From JANNNF01 sp963772935 (GTDB taxonomy: Bacteria > Pseudomonadota > Alphaproteobacteria > Rhodobacterales > Rhodobacteraceae), in the NCBI GenBank assembly GCA_963772935.1, contig CAVYZK010000007.1, positions 620,001 to 684,000 on the forward strand: a stretch of 64,000 nucleotides of DNA. Reading direction: 5' to 3'. Shown here piece by piece: positions 1-9,400 of this stretch (position 1 is the first letter of the stretch; each line of letters starts with the position of its first letter). The notes under the pieces are model-generated. The model was not told where the DNA came from. It did not search any database and saw nothing but the letters and a program-made list of their open reading frames with translations. The position numbers and the translations under genes were made by a program.

Positions 1-141
1 TGATGCCTGTTATTTGGGTACACAGGCGGGCCGCCGGATGCAAACCACTTTGCAGAGCCCGCAGATATCAGCCAAATTGCACTTCCCGTTCAGTTGGCGC
101 TATACGGCAGGCACAACAACGGACGACAAGGGGCGCGGGCG

Positions 142-1408
142 ATGGATCATTTTCTGTATCGGAATGGCATCTTGCACGCCGAAGATGTGGCGATCCCCGA
201 TATTGCCGCCGCAGTAGGCACGCCGTTCTACGTCTATTCCACCGCCACTCTGGCCCGGCACTACCATCTGTTCACCGAGGCGCTGTCGCCCCTGCCACAT
301 CTGGTGTGCTTCGCGATCAAATCGCTGTCGAACGTGGCCGTGCTGAAAACCCTTGGCGATCTGGGCGCGGGGATGGATGTGGTGTCGGGCGGCGAATATC
401 TGCGGGCAAAGGCGGCGGGCGTTCCGGGCGACCGGATCGTGTTCTCTGGCGTCGGCAAAACGCGGGATGAGATGCGGTTGGCGCTGACCGGGGGGATCCG
501 GCAGTTCAACGTTGAATCCGAACCTGAACTGCGGGCGCTGTCAGAGGTGGCGTTGTCTTTGGGCGTGGTGGCCCCGATCACCATCCGGGTGAACCCGGAC
601 GTGGATGCCAAGACGCACGAGAAGATTGCCACCGGCAAGAAGGAAAACAAGTTCGGCATCCCGATTGACCGCGCCCCTGCCGTGTATGCCGAGGCCGCGC
701 GTCTGCCGGGCGTACAGGTGATCGGCATCGACGTGCATATAGGCAGCCAGTTGACGGAACTGGAACCGTTTGAGCAGGCCTATCTGAAGGTCGCTGACCT
801 GACGCACCGGCTGCGGGCCGGAGGGCCACACCATCAGCCGCCTCGATCTGGGCGGCGGTCTGGGCATCCCCTACACCCGGTCGAACGAGGCCCCGCCCTT
901 GCCGCTGGAATATGGCGCGCTGATCAAGCGGACGCTGGGGCATCTGGGCTGTGAGATTGAGATTGAACCGGGCAGGCTGATTTCCGGCAATGCCGGGATA
1001 TTGGTGTCGTCGGTTATCTATCTGAAAAACGGCGAGGATCGTGATTTCCTGATCCTTGATGCCGCGATGAATGATCTGGTCCGCCCGTCGATGTATGGCG
1101 CGCACCATGATATTCTGACCGTGCGCGAGCCAGTGCCGGGGGTCGAGGCGCAGCCGTATGACGTGGTCGGCCCTGTGTGCGAAACCGGCGATACCTTTGC
1201 CAAGGCGAGGCCCATTGCGGCGGTGGATGAGGGCGATCTGGTCGCCTTCCGGTCGGCTGGGGCTTATGGGGCTGTGATGGCGTCGGAATACAACACAAGG
1301 CCGCTGATCCCCGAGGTTCTGGTCAACGGGGATCAATTCGCCGTCATAAGGGCACGTCCGACGTTTGACGAAATCCTGAACCGCGATACTATCCCTTCGT
1401 GGTTGTGA
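142..1408 (+). CDS. lysA: Diaminopimelate decarboxylase, frame broken near 820
   Basis: PLP enzyme that decarboxylates meso-diaminopimelate to L-lysine, the last step of lysine synthesis, in the cytosol. The alanine-racemase-type barrel is visible: the CFAIKSLSN segment near residue 55 holds the PLP lysine, HIGSQ follows near residue 200, and the C-terminal half carries EPGR and GAYG motifs. The ATG at 142 begins the conserved MDHFLYR; an upstream in-frame ATG at 94 adds unconserved residues. The frame shifts by +1 at about 820 (GCCGGAGGGC): dropping one G gives the expected LDLGGGLGIPYTRS continuation and one protein of about 420 residues, the family length. The split halves are both well conserved, so this is more likely a sequence error than a dead gene. 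A DUF4175 gene follows by 28 bp. Confidence 0.93.
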
Positions 1409-1436
1409 CGCACCGTCCGGCCCGATGGCAGGTGGC

Positions 1437-3938
1437 ATGACCGAAACCGACACTCACGCGGCGTTGAAACGACTGGTCTGGCCAATGCGTCTGACCCTGA
1501 TCGGGCTTTGGGCGGAACGCCTTGCCCGTGCTTTCTGGCCGCTGTGGACGGTGGTGATTTCTGCCTTGGCGGCCTTGGCCTTTGGGGTACAGGACTATGG
1601 CCCGGTCGCTTGGGTCTGGGGCGGGCTTGGTGTGGTGGCGCTTGCGGTAGTGGTGGCACTGGTGCTTGGCCTGCGCAAATTCCGCAAACCCACTGCCGCC
1701 GATGCGATGACACGGCTGGATGCCACGTTGGCTGGCCGCCCGATTGCGGCGCTGCAAGATACCCAAGCGATTGGCACGACCGATCCGGCCTCGATGGCGG
1801 TCTGGCAGGCACATCTGGCACGCATGGCGGCACGTGCGGCGGGGGCAAAACCTGTGGCCCCGGACCTGCGGCTGTCGTCGCGCGACCCGTTTGCGCTGCG
1901 CTATGTCGGGTTGACGGCCTTGGTGATGGCGCTGCTGTTCGGGTCGTTGTGGCGGGTGGTGTCTGTGTCAGGCATGGCCCCCGGTACGGCCGAGGCGATG
2001 CAGGGCCCGACATGGGAAGGCTGGGCGCAACCGCCCGCCTACACCGGCAAGCCATCGCTCTATCTGAATGATATTACGGCGGAAACGCTAACCCTGCCTG
2101 CGGGCAGCCGCATCCAGTTGCGCACCTATGGTGAGGTGGGCGCGCTGACCGTGATGCAAAGCGTCAGCGGGATTGTTGATCCTGCGCCTGAGGCCCCCGA
2201 TGCTCCTGTCGATGGCACCAAGGGTGTCCATGATTTTGTCGTGCTGCAATCGGGGAAATTGGCGATTGATGGGCCGGGGGGGCGCACTTGGCAGATCATC
2301 GCCACGCCGGATGTCGGGCCAACGGTGGCTGTGAAGGGCGAAGTGGGCCGCGAGGCGGATGGGCGGTTCAAGCAGGGCTTTACCGCGACGGATGATTACG
2401 GCGTGACCAGCGGTCAGGTGACCATTGCGCTGGATCTGTCGCAGGTGGACCGCCGCTTTGGCCTGACCATCGACCCTGAACCGTTTGAGCCGGTGGTGCT
2501 GGACCTGCCCTTGCCGCTCACGGGCAAGCGCACCGATTATACGGAAACCCTGATCGACGACCTGTCAGAACACGCCTTTGCCAACCTGCCCGTCATTCTG
2601 ACCTTTGCTGTCAACGATGCGGCGGGGCAGACCGGGACGGCGCCCCCCTTGGCGATTACCCTGCCGGGCAAACGGTTCTTTGACCCGTTGGCGGCGGCGA
2701 TCATCGAGTTGCGCCGTGATATCTTGTGGAACCGTGCCAATGCGCCGACCACCACGATGATCCTGAAGGCGATCACCAACAAACCCGAAGGTTTCATCCG
2801 CAACGAAGCCGTCGGCATGCGCCTGCGCGTCGCCCTGCGCGATCTGGACGCGAACGCAACCAACCTGACCACGGAAAAGCGCGACGCCTTGGCCAAAGAA
2901 TTGTGGGCCATTGCTTTGCTGGTGGAAGAAGGCGATCTGGCCGACGCGCTGGAACGTCTGCGCCGGTCGCAGGACAAGCTGGATGAAGCGATCCGCAACG
3001 GAGCCTCGCCCGAGGAAATCGAAAAACTGATGCAGGAAATGCAGCAGGCGCTGAACGAATACACCCGCGAACTGGCCGAGCAGGCACAGCGCGACCCGAA
3101 CCAGCAACAGCAGCAAAACACCGAAGGCATGCAGTTTTCGGCCGATCAGATGCAGGAGATGCTGGACAAGCTGGAACAGCTTATGAAGGAAGGCCGCACC
3201 GCCGAGGCCGCCGAACTGATGGAAAAGCTGCGCCAGTTGATGGAAAACATGCAGGTGACGCAAGGACAGGGCCAAGGCCAAGGGCAGGGTAAATCCATGC
3301 AGGGCCTGTCCGAAACGCTGCGCGACCAGCAGGGTCTGTCAGATGATGCGTTCCGTGATTTGCAGCAGGGTCAGCAGGAAGGCCAACCCGGCCAAGGGCA
3401 AAAGCCGGGGCAGGGCGGCGAGGGCGAGGGGCAGGATCAGGGATCGCTGACCGACCGCCAGCGGGGCTTGCGTGAACGGCTGAACGACCTGCAATCCGGG
3501 CAGTTGCCGGGTGACGGGTCCAAAGAGGGTGAGGCCGGACGCAACGAGCTTGACCGCGCCGCCCGCGCGATGGAGGAGGCTGAGAAGGCGCTGCGCGACG
3601 GCGATCTGCCGGGGGCCATGGACCGTCAGGCCGACGCGATGGAAGCCTTGCGTGAGGGCATGCGCAACTTTGGCGATGCCTTGGCGCAGGAACAGCGCCA
3701 GCAAGGCACGGCTCAACAGGGCGACCAGCCCGGTGCGCCTGACCCGAATGGCCAACGCGACCCGTTGGGCCGTGATCCGGGCAATTCGGCACGCATTGGG
3801 TCTGACGGCAACATGGTGCAAGAAGACCCGGGCCGCCGCGCGCAGGCCCTGCTGGACGAAATCCGCCGCCGGTCCGGCGAACAGACGCGCCCGGGCGAGG
3901 AACTGGATTATTTGCGCCGTCTGTTGGATATGTTCTGA
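1437..3938 (+). CDS. DUF4175 / TIGR02302 family membrane protein
   Basis: Large protein (about 833 residues) of a family found next to lysA in Rhodobacterales; its molecular function is not established. Two hydrophobic helices lie in the first 75 residues and a third near residue 160. A long extracytoplasmic-looking middle section follows, then from about residue 480 a highly charged, glutamine-rich, probably coiled-coil region with GQGQGQGQG runs, ending in an acidic tail. I chose the ATG at 1437 because a GGCAGG stretch sits just upstream and the protein then begins MTETD; an ATG at 1425 is in frame and cannot be excluded. No terminator separates it from lysA, so co-transcription is likely. 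Family assignment is confident; function is unknown. Confidence 0.85.
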   Translation: MTETDTHAALKRLVWPMRLTLIGLWAERLARAFWPLWTVVISALAALAFGVQDYGPVAWVWGGLGVVALAVVVALVLGLRKFRKPTAADAMTRLDATLAGRPIAALQDTQAIGTTDPASMAVWQAHLARMAARAAGAKPVAPDLRLSSRDPFALRYVGLTALVMALLFGSLWRVVSVSGMAPGTAEAMQGPTWEGWAQPPAYTGKPSLYLNDITAETLTLPAGSRIQLRTYGEVGALTVMQSVSGIVDPAPEAPDAPVDGTKGVHDFVVLQSGKLAIDGPGGRTWQIIATPDVGPTVAVKGEVGREADGRFKQGFTATDDYGVTSGQVTIALDLSQVDRRFGLTIDPEPFEPVVLDLPLPLTGKRTDYTETLIDDLSEHAFANLPVILTFAVNDAAGQTGTAPPLAITLPGKRFFDPLAAAIIELRRDILWNRANAPTTTMILKAITNKPEGFIRNEAVGMRLRVALRDLDANATNLTTEKRDALAKELWAIALLVEEGDLADALERLRRSQDKLDEAIRNGASPEEIEKLMQEMQQALNEYTRELAEQAQRDPNQQQQQNTEGMQFSADQMQEMLDKLEQLMKEGRTAEAAELMEKLRQLMENMQVTQGQGQGQGQGKSMQGLSETLRDQQGLSDDAFRDLQQGQQEGQPGQGQKPGQGGEGEGQDQGSLTDRQRGLRERLNDLQSGQLPGDGSKEGEAGRNELDRAARAMEEAEKALRDGDLPGAMDRQADAMEALREGMRNFGDALAQEQRQQGTAQQGDQPGAPDPNGQRDPLGRDPGNSARIGSDGNMVQEDPGRRAQALLDEIRRRSGEQTRPGEELDYLRRLLDMF

Positions 3939-3980
3939 ACACGCACGGCCAGCGGCATCGGCGCTGCCGATTGCCCCTGC

Positions 3981-4853
3981 TTACGGGCCGCGCCCGTTCA
4001 GCGCCGTTGTCGCTTGCTGCATCATGCCGTCCAGCCAACCACGGATCGCATCAACCTTGGCCACAAAGCCTGCCAGCACGCCCGCAGCGGCCGGGAATTG
4101 TTCTGACAGGCGGGGGGCGGCAATATAGGCGACCAACACCAGCACCGCCAACAGCAGCATCAGCACAAAACCCGACTTGAAGCCATTGCGGGGCCGGGTC
4201 AGATCGGGCAGGGCGTCAACCTGATCATCGGCATCACGGGTCTGGGTGGACGACCGCAGGGTGGAGTTGATTTCTTCCACATCTGGCAAAAGATCGCGGC
4301 GCGCGGCAGGCTTTGGCGGCGGCGGCGGGGCCGCATCGGGGTTTTGCCCCTTGAGCATGGCAAGGCGGCGCTGCGTGGGTGACAGGGACGAGGCCTGCTC
4401 CAACCCGAGTTCGGTCTGCGTTTCCAGCGCGCGCGGTTCTTCGCCCCGGCGGGCCTGCACTTCGCGTTCCGCTTCTTCGCGCAACACGGCCATCAGGCTT
4501 TCATCCAGACCCCGGGGCTTTGCCTCGGCCACGGGCAACGCAGGTGCATCCTCCTCGTCCTCATGGAACGCGGAGGCGGTGGCCTCCGGCGCTGTCATCG
4601 GGGGCGCAACCGGTACGGGGTCGGGCATCTTTTCGGGGGCGGGGGCAGGCGTGGGGGCCATAACGGCAGCCGTCAGGGCGGCAATATCATCGCCGAACAG
4701 GTTTGCTTCCTCTGCCGCCTCTGCCTCAGCCAAGGGCGGCATCTGAAACCACGCATGGCCGCAATTTGAACACTGAACATCGCGCCCCGCCTCGGGTATG
4801 GCGTTGTCGGCCACTTCGTATTGCGCATCACAGTTCGGGCAGACCAGCCGCAT
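3981..4853 (-). CDS. MJ0042-type zinc-ribbon protein with one membrane helix
   Basis: 290 residues. The N-terminus MRLVCPNCDAQYEV with CSNCGHAW at about residues 33-40 is the CxxC-(n)-CxxC ribbon of the MJ0042/zinc_ribbon_5 family. A long proline/alanine/glutamate-rich, probably disordered linker follows, and a single transmembrane helix (FVLMLLLAVLVLVAYIAA) lies near residues 228-246, leaving a short C-terminal tail. This architecture suggests a cytosolic zinc-binding head tethered to the inner membrane. It is divergent from ftsE, 165 bp away, an arrangement recurring in Rhodobacteraceae, so an envelope or division role is plausible but unproven. It runs convergent to the DUF4175 gene with a 42 bp gap. 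Confidence 0.85.
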   Translation of the reverse strand: MRLVCPNCDAQYEVADNAIPEAGRDVQCSNCGHAWFQMPPLAEAEAAEEANLFGDDIAALTAAVMAPTPAPAPEKMPDPVPVAPPMTAPEATASAFHEDEEDAPALPVAEAKPRGLDESLMAVLREEAEREVQARRGEEPRALETQTELGLEQASSLSPTQRRLAMLKGQNPDAAPPPPPKPAARRDLLPDVEEINSTLRSSTQTRDADDQVDALPDLTRPRNGFKSGFVLMLLLAVLVLVAYIAAPRLSEQFPAAAGVLAGFVAKVDAIRGWLDGMMQQATTALNGRGP

Positions 4854-5018
4854 TGGTACGTTCTCCAGCCGTCAAATGCGGCTTTGCATTGTGGTTGTAG
4901 CAACGATACCCAAGCTATCCAAGAGTTTGTCGCCAAACTCTGTGCAATCCTTAACGCCTGTGCGATTGAAACCGCAGCCGCCTTCGGCAATGCTGGTGTG
5001 CAAACGAGGAGTGACCGG

Positions 5019-5690
5019 GTGATCGCCTTTGAAAATGTCGCCTATAACTATGGTGGCGGGGAGCTGCTGTCCGAAGTGACCCTGCGTCTTGCCCCAGGGT
5101 CATTTCACTTTCTGACAGGGCCATCGGGGGCGGGCAAGACCACGTTGCTGAAGCTAGGCTATGCCGAATTGCTGCCCACGGCGGGCCGCGTCACGATCTT
5201 TGACCGCGATGTGCGGTCGCTCAGCCGCGATGATGTGGCGCGTACCCGCCGCCGCATTGGGGTGGTGCATCAGGATTGCCAGTTTCTGGATCACCTGCCG
5301 CTGGCTGCCAACGTACAACTGCCGCTGACCGTCTCCGGTAAGGCCGGGTCGGCGCGCGATCTGACCGATCTGCTGTCATGGGTGGGCTTGGACAAGCTGG
5401 CCGATGCCCTGCCGCCGTCCTTGTCGGGCGGGGAACGCCAGCGGGCGGCCCTTGCGCGCGCGGTGATCATGGGGCCGGATGTCATTCTGGCGGATGAACC
5501 CACCGGCAACGTCGATTGGGACATGTCGCTGCGCCTGCTGACCCTGCTGGTGGAGTTGAACAAGATGGGCAAGACGATTGTGGTGGCAACTCATGATCTG
5601 AACCTGATCCGGCAGGCCAAATCGCAGGTCGCGGCCCGCGTGCTGCGTATCAGCAAACGGCGCATTCAGCTTGCGGGGGCCGATCTGTGA
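5019..5690 (+). CDS. ftsE: Cell-division ABC transporter ATP-binding protein FtsE
   Basis: ATPase of the FtsEX complex, which couples the divisome to periplasmic peptidoglycan hydrolases. 223 residues, normal length. Walker A GPSGAGKTT is at residues 34-42, the Q-loop glutamine (VHQD) at about 85, the ABC signature LSGGE at 135-139 and Walker B VILADEP at 155-161. The GTG at 5019 is chosen because GAGGAG (5006-5011) lies 7 bases upstream and the protein then starts VIAFENVAYNY, matching the family; the frame is open further upstream but without conserved residues. It overlaps ftsX by 4 bp, so the two are translationally coupled. Confidence 0.95.
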   Translation: MIAFENVAYNYGGGELLSEVTLRLAPGSFHFLTGPSGAGKTTLLKLGYAELLPTAGRVTIFDRDVRSLSRDDVARTRRRIGVVHQDCQFLDHLPLAANVQLPLTVSGKAGSARDLTDLLSWVGLDKLADALPPSLSGGERQRAALARAVIMGPDVILADEPTGNVDWDMSLRLLTLLVELNKMGKTIVVATHDLNLIRQAKSQVAARVLRISKRRIQLAGADL

Positions 5691-6589
5691 AACTTCCCAA
5701 AGGCTTGTCAGATTTCCTGTCCCCCGATGGTCATTCCAGCAGGGTGGTGCCGCCATCCGGCCATACGGCGTGGCTGACATCCTTCACCGCAGGGGCGATG
5801 ACGTTTCTGGCGGTGTTCGCCTTGGCGCTGTCGCTGGCGTCGGGCCGGCTGGCGGATCGTTGGTCCGAGGCATTGGCCCGCACAGCCACCATCCGGCTTG
5901 CAGCACCCGAGGGGCAGGTGGATCAGCAGACTGACGCCGTACTGGCCCTGCTGGCCACCACCCCCGGCATCGCGTCGTCCCGCGCCCTGACCGATGACGA
6001 ACAGCGCAAACTGTTGGAGCCGTGGTTCGGCCCCGACCTGCCGATTGACGCCCTGCCCATCCCCCGGCTGATCGAAGTGGTCGAGGATGGCACTGGATAC
6101 GATGGCGAAGGCCTGCGCCAAAGACTGGCCGCCGAGGCACCGGGGGCTGTGCTGGATGATCACACCCGCTGGCGCAGGCCACTGGCCGAGGCGGCGGGGC
6201 GGCTGCGGTTGTTGGGGCTGGTGTCGATTGTGCTGATCCTGTCGGCCATGGGCGCGATGATCACGCTGGCCGCCAATGCGGCCTTGGCGGCGAATGCGCA
6301 GGTGATCAAGGTGCTGCGGCTGGTGGGGGCCAAGGACAGCTACATCGCCCGGGCCTTTGTGCGCCGGTTTACCCTGCGGGCGCTGACCGGGGCTGCGGTC
6401 GGGGCGTTTGCGGGGCTGATCGGGGTGGCATTGCTGCCGTCTGCTGATGCCGCGGGCGGGTTTCTGACCGGGCTTGGCTTTCAGGGGGCGGGGTGGTTGT
6501 GGCCGTTCATCCTGCCGCCGCTTGCTGCCATTGTGGCGTTTGGGGCCACAAGATATGCGGCGCTTTCAAAACTCAAGGAACTGACATGA
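5687..6589 (+). CDS. ftsX: Cell-division permease FtsX
   Basis: Membrane subunit partnering FtsE. 300 residues with one N-terminal transmembrane helix (about residues 34-54), a periplasmic domain of roughly 110 residues, and three helices in the C-terminal half (around 175-200, 238-258, 270-290), the expected four-helix FtsX topology. GTG start at 5687 overlaps the ftsE stop (GTGA). The last 4 bases overlap plsC (ATGA), so ftsE-ftsX-plsC form one tightly coupled operon. Confidence 0.92.
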   Translation: MKLPKGLSDFLSPDGHSSRVVPPSGHTAWLTSFTAGAMTFLAVFALALSLASGRLADRWSEALARTATIRLAAPEGQVDQQTDAVLALLATTPGIASSRALTDDEQRKLLEPWFGPDLPIDALPIPRLIEVVEDGTGYDGEGLRQRLAAEAPGAVLDDHTRWRRPLAEAAGRLRLLGLVSIVLILSAMGAMITLAANAALAANAQVIKVLRLVGAKDSYIARAFVRRFTLRALTGAAVGAFAGLIGVALLPSADAAGGFLTGLGFQGAGWLWPFILPPLAAIVAFGATRYAALSKLKELT

Positions 6590-7314
6590 CCGCCATCCGC
6601 TGGGTTCTTTCGCTGATCTTCATCGTGCAGATGTATCTGGCGATGGCCGTGTTTGCCGTGGTCTTTGCCCCTTGGGCGCTGTTTTCCCGCCGGGGGGCCT
6701 ATGCCGCCATGCACGGCTATTGTGCATGGGTGATCTTTACCCTGCGGATCCTGTGCGGATTGCGCTGTGAGGTGCGGGGCACGCCCCCCACGGATGAGGT
6801 GGTGGTGGCCGCCAAGCACCAAAGTTTCCTTGATATCATGATGATCTTTCATGCCGTCCCGCAGGGAAAGTTCATCATGAAGCGCGAGCTGATCTACACC
6901 CCCTTCCTTGGCCAGTATGCCCTGCGCATCGGCTGTGTGCCGCTGGATCGGGGCAAGCGCGGCGCGGCGATTGCGCAGATGAAGGCGGATGTAGCCCGGG
7001 GGACTGCGCATCCGGGGCAGTTGATCATCTACCCGCAGGGCACCCGCGTCGCCCCCGGCGTGAAGGTGCCCTACAAGGTGGGCACCGGGCTGCTGTACGA
7101 CCAGCTTGGCCAACCCTGTGTGCCGGTGGCGACCAACGTGGGCGTGTTCTGGCCCAAACGTGGCATCCTGCGCCACCCCGGCGTGGCGGTGGTCGAATTT
7201 CTGCCCGCCATCCCGCCCGGCAAACCCGTGCCCGCTTTCATGAAACAGCTTGAGGCCGATATTGAGGTGGCCTCTGACGCGCTGCTGGCCGAAGCTGGGT
7301 TTAAGGGGGTGTAG
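6586..7314 (+). CDS. plsC: 1-acyl-sn-glycerol-3-phosphate acyltransferase (PlsC family)
   Basis: Transfers an acyl chain to lysophosphatidic acid to make phosphatidic acid at the inner membrane. 242 residues. An N-terminal membrane helix (residues 5-30) precedes the catalytic HQSFLD (H78 to D83, the HX4D motif) and the substrate-binding YPQGTR (149-154); the usual glutamate of the EGTR motif is glutamine here, a known variation in this branch. The start ATG at 6586 overlaps the ftsX stop codon. Confidence 0.92.
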   Translation: MTAIRWVLSLIFIVQMYLAMAVFAVVFAPWALFSRRGAYAAMHGYCAWVIFTLRILCGLRCEVRGTPPTDEVVVAAKHQSFLDIMMIFHAVPQGKFIMKRELIYTPFLGQYALRIGCVPLDRGKRGAAIAQMKADVARGTAHPGQLIIYPQGTRVAPGVKVPYKVGTGLLYDQLGQPCVPVATNVGVFWPKRGILRHPGVAVVEFLPAIPPGKPVPAFMKQLEADIEVASDALLAEAGFKGV

Positions 7315-7317
7315 GCT

Positions 7318-7647
7318 ATGGCAACCTCTGCCGCGACCGTTGACCATATGATTGACACGCTGTCCCCGCTGCCGGTGACCGCGCGCAAGATGTTTGGCGA
7401 ATATGCGCTGTATCTGGATGGTCGAGTGGTGGCCTTGATCTGCAACGACGATCTGTTCGTGAAGCCCACGGTGGGATCAGTGGCTCTGCTGGCCGACGGC
7501 CCGATGGCACCGCCCTATCCGGGGGCCAAGCCGCATTATCTGGCGACAGACCTGCTGGATGATGTGGATCGTTTGACAGCTGCCTTGAGGGCGGTGGCGG
7601 CAGATGTGCCGCCGCCCAAACCGAAGAAACCCAAGGTCAGGACATAG
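7318..7647 (+). CDS. TfoX N-terminal domain protein
   Basis: 109 residues. The segment FGEYALYLDGRVVALICND (about 25-43) followed by LFVKPT is typical of the TfoX_N fold. In gammaproteobacteria TfoX regulates competence, but stand-alone TfoX_N proteins in alphaproteobacteria have no proven role, so none is assigned. A lysine/proline-rich tail (PKPKKPKV) ends the protein. It starts 3 bp after plsC and may be the last gene of that operon; the 3' end overlaps the convergent neighbour by 11 bp. Confidence 0.85.
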   Translation: MATSAATVDHMIDTLSPLPVTARKMFGEYALYLDGRVVALICNDDLFVKPTVGSVALLADGPMAPPYPGAKPHYLATDLLDDVDRLTAALRAVAADVPPPKPKKPKVRT

Positions 7648-8128
7648 GGCAGTCTGACACCGCCAGATCAATCGCCAGATGGGCGTCCGGCCCGTATTCA
7701 AGACCCGACACGTTGATATACAGCGCCCCGCCGTCGCTGTGGATCGCATCCGGGGCAAGGGTCATGGTGCTGGCCGCAGCATCCACCGCCGCGCCGTCAA
7801 ATAGCGCGCAGTCGGTTTCAAACCGCAGGACATAGCCATTGAATTTGGACGCAAAGAAATACCCCGACCCGCGTGGATAGCTTAGCTCGATCCGCGTTGG
7901 CCCGATTTCAACGGTCACCGGCACCACGTCCAGCCCGCCGGTCAGGCCTTCGGGTTCCAGACCAAACTCCACCCCCGGCCCGACCATTACCGTGCGCCCA
8001 CGCGCGGCCATGTAGGGCTGTGCGGGGTCGTCATAGGTCAGCACGGTGAAAGTGACCAGCCGGCCATCCAGCGACCCGGCCGATGCCGCTCCCGCCAGCA
8101 TCATGGCAAGGCATAGCGCCCGGATCAT
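7637..8128 (-). CDS. Secreted protein of unknown function
   Basis: 163 residues with a clear Sec signal peptide (MIRALCLAMMLAGAASAGS, cleavage probably after ASA near residue 17). The mature part is beta-rich with two cysteines, one in ETDCALF and one three residues from the end (DCPMS), which could form a disulfide. I do not recognise the family. The ATG at 8128 overlaps the stop of the upstream SMR gene (ATGA), so the two are translationally coupled. Periplasmic location is likely; function unknown. Confidence 0.75.
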   Translation of the reverse strand: MIRALCLAMMLAGAASAGSLDGRLVTFTVLTYDDPAQPYMAARGRTVMVGPGVEFGLEPEGLTGGLDVVPVTVEIGPTRIELSYPRGSGYFFASKFNGYVLRFETDCALFDGAAVDAAASTMTLAPDAIHSDGGALYINVSGLEYGPDAHLAIDLAVSDCPMS

Positions 8129-8439
8129 GCCAATTTCAGCGCGATGATCCCGCCAAGGATCAGCAACACGCCACCCACCCGCAGCGCATTGACCGGTTCG
8201 CCGAACAGGAACACCGCAGCGACCGCCGTGCCAATGGCCCCGATGCCGACCCAAACGGCATAGGTCGTGCCAACGGGCAAGTCCTTCATCGCTAAGGCCA
8301 GCAGCCAGAACGAAGCCACAGCCCCGATCAAGGTCAGCGCACTTGGGATCGGTTTGGTAAAGCCGTCCGAGTATTTCAGCCCCAAAGCCCAACCCGTTTC
8401 CAGCAACCCGGCAAGGACTACCAACAGCCAAGGGTTCAT
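8125..8439 (-). CDS. Small multidrug resistance (SMR) family transporter
   Basis: 104 residues and four transmembrane helices, the SMR size. The conserved membrane glutamate is in GLLETGWALGLKYSDGF (about residue 13) and the GTTYAVWVGIGAIGTA block marks helix 3. The sequence leans to the SugE/Gdx (guanidinium exporter) branch rather than EmrE, but that is by eye. The ATG at 8439 sits 1 bp after the accA stop, so it is probably co-transcribed with accA; an in-frame ATG 24 bases upstream would lie inside accA. Confidence 0.9.
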   Translation of the reverse strand: MNPWLLVVLAGLLETGWALGLKYSDGFTKPIPSALTLIGAVASFWLLALAMKDLPVGTTYAVWVGIGAIGTAVAAVFLFGEPVNALRVGGVLLILGGIIALKLA

Positions 8440-8440
8440 C

Positions 8441-9400
8441 TCAGGCCGCCAGTCCTTTGGCACCCATATCCAGAAACTTCTGGCGGCGGTCCTTGATCAG
8501 CCCGGCGGGCGATTTGCTGGACAGTTCCTTGAGCATGGTCTCAATCGCCTTGCCGACCGCCTCCATGGTTTCCTTCTGGCCGCGCTGAGCGCCGCCCAAG
8601 GGTTCCTTGACGATACGGTCGATCACGCCCAGCTTTTGCAAATCCTGCGCTGTCAGACGCAACGCCTCGGCGGCTTCGCGCATCTTGTCAGCGTCTTTCC
8701 ACAGGATCGACGCGCAGCCTTCTGGGCTGATCACCGAATAGACCGAATGTTCCAGCATCGCCACCCGGTTGGCGGTAGCAAAGGCCACAGCCCCGCCCGA
8801 CCCGCCTTCACCGATCACCACGGAAATCAGCGGCACGCCGATTTCCAGACATTTCTGTGTGCTGCGTGCAATCGCCTCAGCCTGACCGCGTTCCTCGGCC
8901 CCCTTGCCGGGGTAGGCGCCGGGGGTATCGACCAGCGTGATCACCGGCAGGCGGAACCGGTCGGCCAGATCCATCAGGCGAATGGCCTTGCGATAGCCTT
9001 CGGGCCGCGCCATGCCAAAATTCCGCTCGATCCGGGATTTGGTGTCAGTGCCCTTTTCATGCCCGATCACCATCACCGGCTGATCGTTGAACCGCGCGAG
9101 GCCCCCCATGACGGCATGGTCATCAGCAAAGTTCCGGTCGCCCGCGAGGGGGGTGTATTCGGTGAACAGCGATTCAATGTAGTCTTTGCAATGCGGGCGG
9201 TCCGGGTGGCGGGCGACTTGGCATTTTTGCCATGCGGTCAGACCCTTATACAGGTCTTTCAGCATCTGGTCGGCCTTGCGGTCCAGCCCTTCGGATTCCT
9301 TCGTCACATCCATGCCGGACGTGCCGCGCGCCATGGCCCGCAACTCCTCGGCCTTGCCTTCAATCTCGGCGAGCGGCTTTTCGAATTCCAGATAGTTCAT
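8441..9400 (-). CDS. accA: Acetyl-CoA carboxylase carboxyltransferase subunit alpha
   Basis: With AccD moves the carboxyl group from biotin to acetyl-CoA, giving malonyl-CoA for fatty-acid synthesis. 319 residues, full length. The crotonase-like core shows DTPGAYPGKGAEERGQ near residues 178-193, IGEGGSGGA near 216-224 and YSVISPEGCASILWKD around 240-255. No accD or biotin subunit genes are in the window. The upstream 370 bp is free of protein genes and unusually structured. Confidence 0.96.
   Translation of the reverse strand: MNYLEFEKPLAEIEGKAEELRAMARGTSGMDVTKESEGLDRKADQMLKDLYKGLTAWQKCQVARHPDRPHCKDYIESLFTEYTPLAGDRNFADDHAVMGGLARFNDQPVMVIGHEKGTDTKSRIERNFGMARPEGYRKAIRLMDLADRFRLPVITLVDTPGAYPGKGAEERGQAEAIARSTQKCLEIGVPLISVVIGEGGSGGAVAFATANRVAMLEHSVYSVISPEGCASILWKDADKMREAAEALRLTAQDLQKLGVIDRIVKEPLGGAQRGQKETMEAVGKAIETMLKELSSKSPAGLIKDRRQKFLDMGAKGLAA

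Noticed and set aside
578..1453. A 291-residue gene antisense to lysA
   Set aside because: Typical shadow frame in high-GC DNA; lysA on the other strand is clearly conserved.
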